NCBI RefSeq assembly: GCF_029892485.1
Contig: NZ_JARXVG010000002.1
Span: forward strand, 434,001 to 498,000
Reading direction: 5' to 3'
DNA: 64,000 nucleotides
DNA from: Variovorax boronicumulans
GTDB lineage: Bacteria; Pseudomonadota; Gammaproteobacteria; Burkholderiales; Burkholderiaceae_C
A program made the position numbers and the translations under genes. The notes under the pieces were generated by a model that saw only the letters and a program-made list of their open reading frames with translations, did no database searches and was not told the origin of the DNA. Shown here one piece after another: positions 61,554 to 64,000 of this stretch. Numbering within the stretch: position 1 is the first letter of the stretch; every line of letters starts with the position of its first letter.

Positions 61554-62367
61554 GGGGATTTCCTCCGGTTGAATTCGATGGGGTCGCTGACGGGAATTCA
61601 GGTGCGGCCACGCGCACGCCGATGGCATCGAGCGCGCCGCGGATGCGACGCACGAACGCGAGCGCACCGGGCTGGTCGCCGTGGATGCACAGCGTGTCGG
61701 CGCGCAGTGCGACTTCATTGCCGCTGGCCGCACGCACCATGCCGTGCTGCACCATCTGCAGCACCTGTGCGGTGGCCACGTCGGCGTCTTCGATCAGGGC
61801 ACCGGGCTGGCCGCGCGGCGACAGCGAGCCGTCGTCCTGGTAGCTGCGATCGGCGAACACCTCGGCGGCCACCGGCAGGCCCAGGGCCTCGGCGGCGCGG
61901 ATCATCTCGCTGCCCGCCAGGCCGAACAGCACCAGCCGCGCGTCGACCTCGTGCACGGCGCGCGCAATGGCATCGGCCAGCGCGCGGTCCTTCGCGGCCA
62001 TGTTGTAGAGCGCGCCGTGCGCCTTCACATGGCTCAGCACGCCGCCGGCCGCATGCGCAAAGGCCGCGAGCGCGCCGACCTGGTAGACCACCATGGCGTA
62101 GACCTCGGCCGGCGACACCTGCATCACGCGCCGTCCGAAGCCCTGCAGATCGGGCAAGCCAGGATGGGCGCCGACGCGCACGCCGCGCTCCAGCGCCGCG
62201 GCAACCACGCGGCGCATGGTCAACGGATCGCCCGCATGAAAGCCGCAGGCGATGTTGGCCGAGCTCACATGGTCGAGCAGCTCGATGTCGTTGCCCATGG
62301 CCCAGGCGCCGAAGCCCTCGCCCATGTCGCAGTTGATGTCGATGCGCAGCGCTTGTTGCTGTGTCAT
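61546..62367 (-). CDS. pxpA: 5-oxoprolinase subunit A (LamB/YcsF family)
   Basis: 273 residues. The LamB/YcsF signature is complete: DINCDMGEGFGAWAMGND, HVSSANIACGFHAGDP, GAHPGLPDLQGFGRR, HVKAHGALYN and VFADRSYQDDGSLSPRG, ending with ALRADTLCIHGD. In PxpABC this subunit works with PxpB and PxpC to open 5-oxoproline with ATP. Its start overlaps the pxpC stop (ATGA). Confidence 0.95.
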   Translation of the reverse strand: MTQQQALRIDINCDMGEGFGAWAMGNDIELLDHVSSANIACGFHAGDPLTMRRVVAAALERGVRVGAHPGLPDLQGFGRRVMQVSPAEVYAMVVYQVGALAAFAHAAGGVLSHVKAHGALYNMAAKDRALADAIARAVHEVDARLVLFGLAGSEMIRAAEALGLPVAAEVFADRSYQDDGSLSPRGQPGALIEDADVATAQVLQMVQHGMVRAASGNEVALRADTLCIHGDQPGALAFVRRIRGALDAIGVRVAAPEFPSATPSNSTGGNPHA

Positions 62368-63371
62368 TGCGCCTCCCCGGCCGCGCGCACCAGGCCGCGC
62401 AGCCGCGCCAGCGCACGCTCTCGCTCCAGGTACAGCGCCTGCGCCGCTTCCAACGAAATCAGCTCGAAGCGCAGCGCCTGCTGCGGCGCCAGTTGCGCGA
62501 CCATCGGCAGGTCGACGCTGGCCACGCAGGCGATCTTGGGATAGCCGCCGGTGGTCTGCCGGTCGGCCATCAGCACGATGGGCTGGCCGTCGGGCGGCAC
62601 CTGCACCGTGCCGAAGGCCACGCCCTCGGAGATCATCTCCATCGCATGCCGGCGTTCGAGCGCCGGGCCTTCGAGCCTGAAGCCCATGCGGTCGGATTGC
62701 GGGCTGATGCGGAAGTCGGCCTGCGTGAAAGCCTGCTGCGCCTCGTCAGTGAACAGCGCCCATTGCTGGCCCGCGATCACGCGCACCGGTGCCGGGCCCG
62801 AGGCCTGCGAAGCAAGGGCAGTCGCGTGGACTTGGGGCTTATGAAGCTCGACGAAATCCTTGTCGCCCAACCGGGCGACCGACGCAGCAGAAACCGGCTC
62901 TACCCCACCGACATCGAGCACGTCGCCCTTCTTCAGCGCCCGCCCCTGCAAACCGCCGAACGCGCCGCGCACATAGGTGCTGCGGCTGTCCATCACGCTC
63001 GGCACTGCAAAGCCGCCGCGCACCGCCAGGTAGCTGCGCATGCCGTCGATACGCTTGCCGAAATCCAGCCGCGCACCGGCGCGCACCAGCAGGGCGCGGT
63101 TCATCGGGAGTTCTGTCTCGCCGATGCGCGCCGACAGGTTCGCACCGCACAGCGCGATCGTCTGCGCTTCGCGAAACAGCAGGCTGGGGCCCATCAGCGT
63201 GATTTCTAGCGTGGCCTCGTCTTCCTCGTTGCCGAGCAGCGCGTTGGCGCAGCGGTGCGACCACTCGTCCATCGCGCCGCCGACCACCACGCCCAGGTGC
63301 TGGTAGCCATGGCGCCCAAGGTCCTGAAGCAGCGACAGCGCGCCGGGCTTGATGACTTCGATGCCGTTCAT
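62364..63371 (-). CDS. pxpC: 5-oxoprolinase subunit C / biotin-dependent carboxyltransferase family
   Basis: 335 residues, normal for the KipA/PxpC family. Typical segments: VIKPGALSLLQDLGRHGYQH, GNEEDEATLEITLMGPSLLF, RSTYVRGAFGGLQGRALKKG and QTTGGYPKIACVASVDLP. The start at 63371 overlaps the pxpB stop (ATGA). Members are annotated either as PxpC or as a urea-carboxylase-like carboxyltransferase; the adjacent biotin carrier keeps the second reading open. Confidence 0.93.
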   Translation of the reverse strand: MNGIEVIKPGALSLLQDLGRHGYQHLGVVVGGAMDEWSHRCANALLGNEEDEATLEITLMGPSLLFREAQTIALCGANLSARIGETELPMNRALLVRAGARLDFGKRIDGMRSYLAVRGGFAVPSVMDSRSTYVRGAFGGLQGRALKKGDVLDVGGVEPVSAASVARLGDKDFVELHKPQVHATALASQASGPAPVRVIAGQQWALFTDEAQQAFTQADFRISPQSDRMGFRLEGPALERRHAMEMISEGVAFGTVQVPPDGQPIVLMADRQTTGGYPKIACVASVDLPMVAQLAPQQALRFELISLEAAQALYLERERALARLRGLVRAAGEAQ

Positions 63372-64000
63372 GGCGCGACCTCCACGCTGCCGAAGATGTC
63401 GGCCGATGCCGGCACGAAGCGGATGCGGTCGCCCGGGCGCAGCAGGCATGGCGATTCGGCCGTGGCGTCGAAAAGCTTCAGCGGCGTGCGGCCGATCAGG
63501 TTCCACCCGCCCGGTGTCTCCAGCGAATAGATCGAGGTCTGGTCGCGCGCGATCGCCACGCTGCCCGCGGGAATACGGGTGCGCGGCGTGCCGCGGCGCG
63601 GAACGGCGAGCGACGCATCGAGCCCGCCGATGTAGGGAAAGCCGGGCGCGAAGCCGAGCATGTAGACGATGTGCTGCGATGCGATGTGGCGCTCGATCAC
63701 CTCTTCGGGCTCCAGGCCGCAGGCGGTGGCGACCTCTTCGAGATCGGGGCCGAACTCGCCGCCGTAGCAAACCGGAATATCGACCGTGCGCGCGTCCTCA
63801 TCGTGGTGGCGGATGCCACGCGCGAGCAAGGCGTCCAGCCGCCGGCGCAGGACGTCATACGGCGCGCCGCCCTCGGCGAAGAACTCGGGGCGGTAGTGCA
63901 CCGCCACGGTGGTGAAGGCCGGCACCACGTCGACGATGCCGGCGATGGGTTCGTCCAGCAGCTCGCGCGCGAAACCGCGCACAGTGGCATTGATGGCCGG
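63368..64000 (-). CDS. pxpB: 5-oxoprolinase subunit B (KipI family), N-terminus cut by the window edge
   Basis: The reading frame is open through the right-hand edge (the last codons read PAINATVRGFARELLDEP), so the start lies outside. KipI/PxpB signatures are SQHIVYMLGFAPGFPYIGGL, PRTRIPAGSVAIARDQTSIY and TPGGWNLIGRTPLKLF. The internal GTG at 63982 is not the true start: family members begin about 25-30 residues earlier. Overlaps pxpC by four bases. Confidence 0.95.
   Translation of the reverse strand, partial: PAINATVRGFARELLDEPIAGIVDVVPAFTTVAVHYRPEFFAEGGAPYDVLRRRLDALLARGIRHHDEDARTVDIPVCYGGEFGPDLEEVATACGLEPEEVIERHIASQHIVYMLGFAPGFPYIGGLDASLAVPRRGTPRTRIPAGSVAIARDQTSIYSLETPGGWNLIGRTPLKLFDATAESPCLLRPGDRIRFVPASADIFGSVEVAP

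Noticed and set aside
61329..61733. Extended 134-residue version of the biotin carrier
   Set aside because: The N-terminal half is pxpA coding in another frame; the carrier domain starts at the ATG at 61553.

Overview
The window is high-GC DNA from a Gram-negative bacterium, most likely a Comamonadaceae member (Burkholderiales; Variovorax or a close relative). The evidence is the gene repertoire: several Bug/TctC periplasmic binding proteins without their membrane partners, many LysR regulators, ATGA-overlapping operons, methylcitrate genes controlled by an XRE-type regulator, and a PxpABC/LamB-YcsF operon. There are about 60 protein genes. I saw no tRNA, rRNA, insertion sequence, prophage or CRISPR array. 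Both ends cut a gene: a porin on the left and pxpB on the right.

Region by region. 1-9.5 kb is a catabolic island: porin, an IlvD/Edd dehydratase, both subunits of aconitase X, an IclR regulator, an FAD oxidoreductase, two tandem Bug binding proteins and an alpha/beta hydrolase; its substrate is unknown. 9.6-18.9 kb holds a prolyl-oligopeptidase-type peptidase, cytochrome b561, a membrane glycosyltransferase, a DODA-type dioxygenase with a LysR gene, an ABC exporter, and a glyoxalase/TetR divergent pair with a clear operator. 18.9-25.2 kb has an orphan tssE-tssF pair (no tssG), a 24-residue membrane microprotein, a membrane protein/GTPase pair (DUF2868/DUF3482) and a small ABM-like protein. 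25.2-30.9 kb has an orphan TRAP binding protein opposite a second, sugar-acid-type IlvD dehydratase, a DJ-1/PfpI protein opposite a MocR regulator, and a hemolysin III protein.

31-37 kb holds an acyl-CoA ligase / acyl-CoA dehydrogenase / Bug operon with a LysR gene upstream, and a class A beta-lactamase. 37-45.9 kb is mixed housekeeping and stress: glutamine amidotransferase, pssA, GST, histidine phosphatase, cbpA-cbpM, two tandem near-duplicate secreted M20 peptidases, tag and a small exported protein. 46-51.6 kb is a thioesterase-prpC-prpD-prpB methylcitrate operon facing an XRE/RamB-like regulator, with repeated TTGCGAA elements between them. 51.6-55.9 kb has an exported protein, metE and divergent metR with a perfect MetR box. 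55.9-64 kb has a REP-like inverted repeat, an outer-membrane-like protein, DUF1345, a LysR/MFS divergent pair with a 52-residue membrane protein coupled to the MFS gene, and the pxpBCA-biotin carrier-amidohydrolase operon.

The most promising places for something undescribed are the AcnX/IlvD island, the DUF2868-DUF3482 module with its neighbouring microprotein, the MFS-coupled small protein, and the TTGCGAA control region of the methylcitrate operon.
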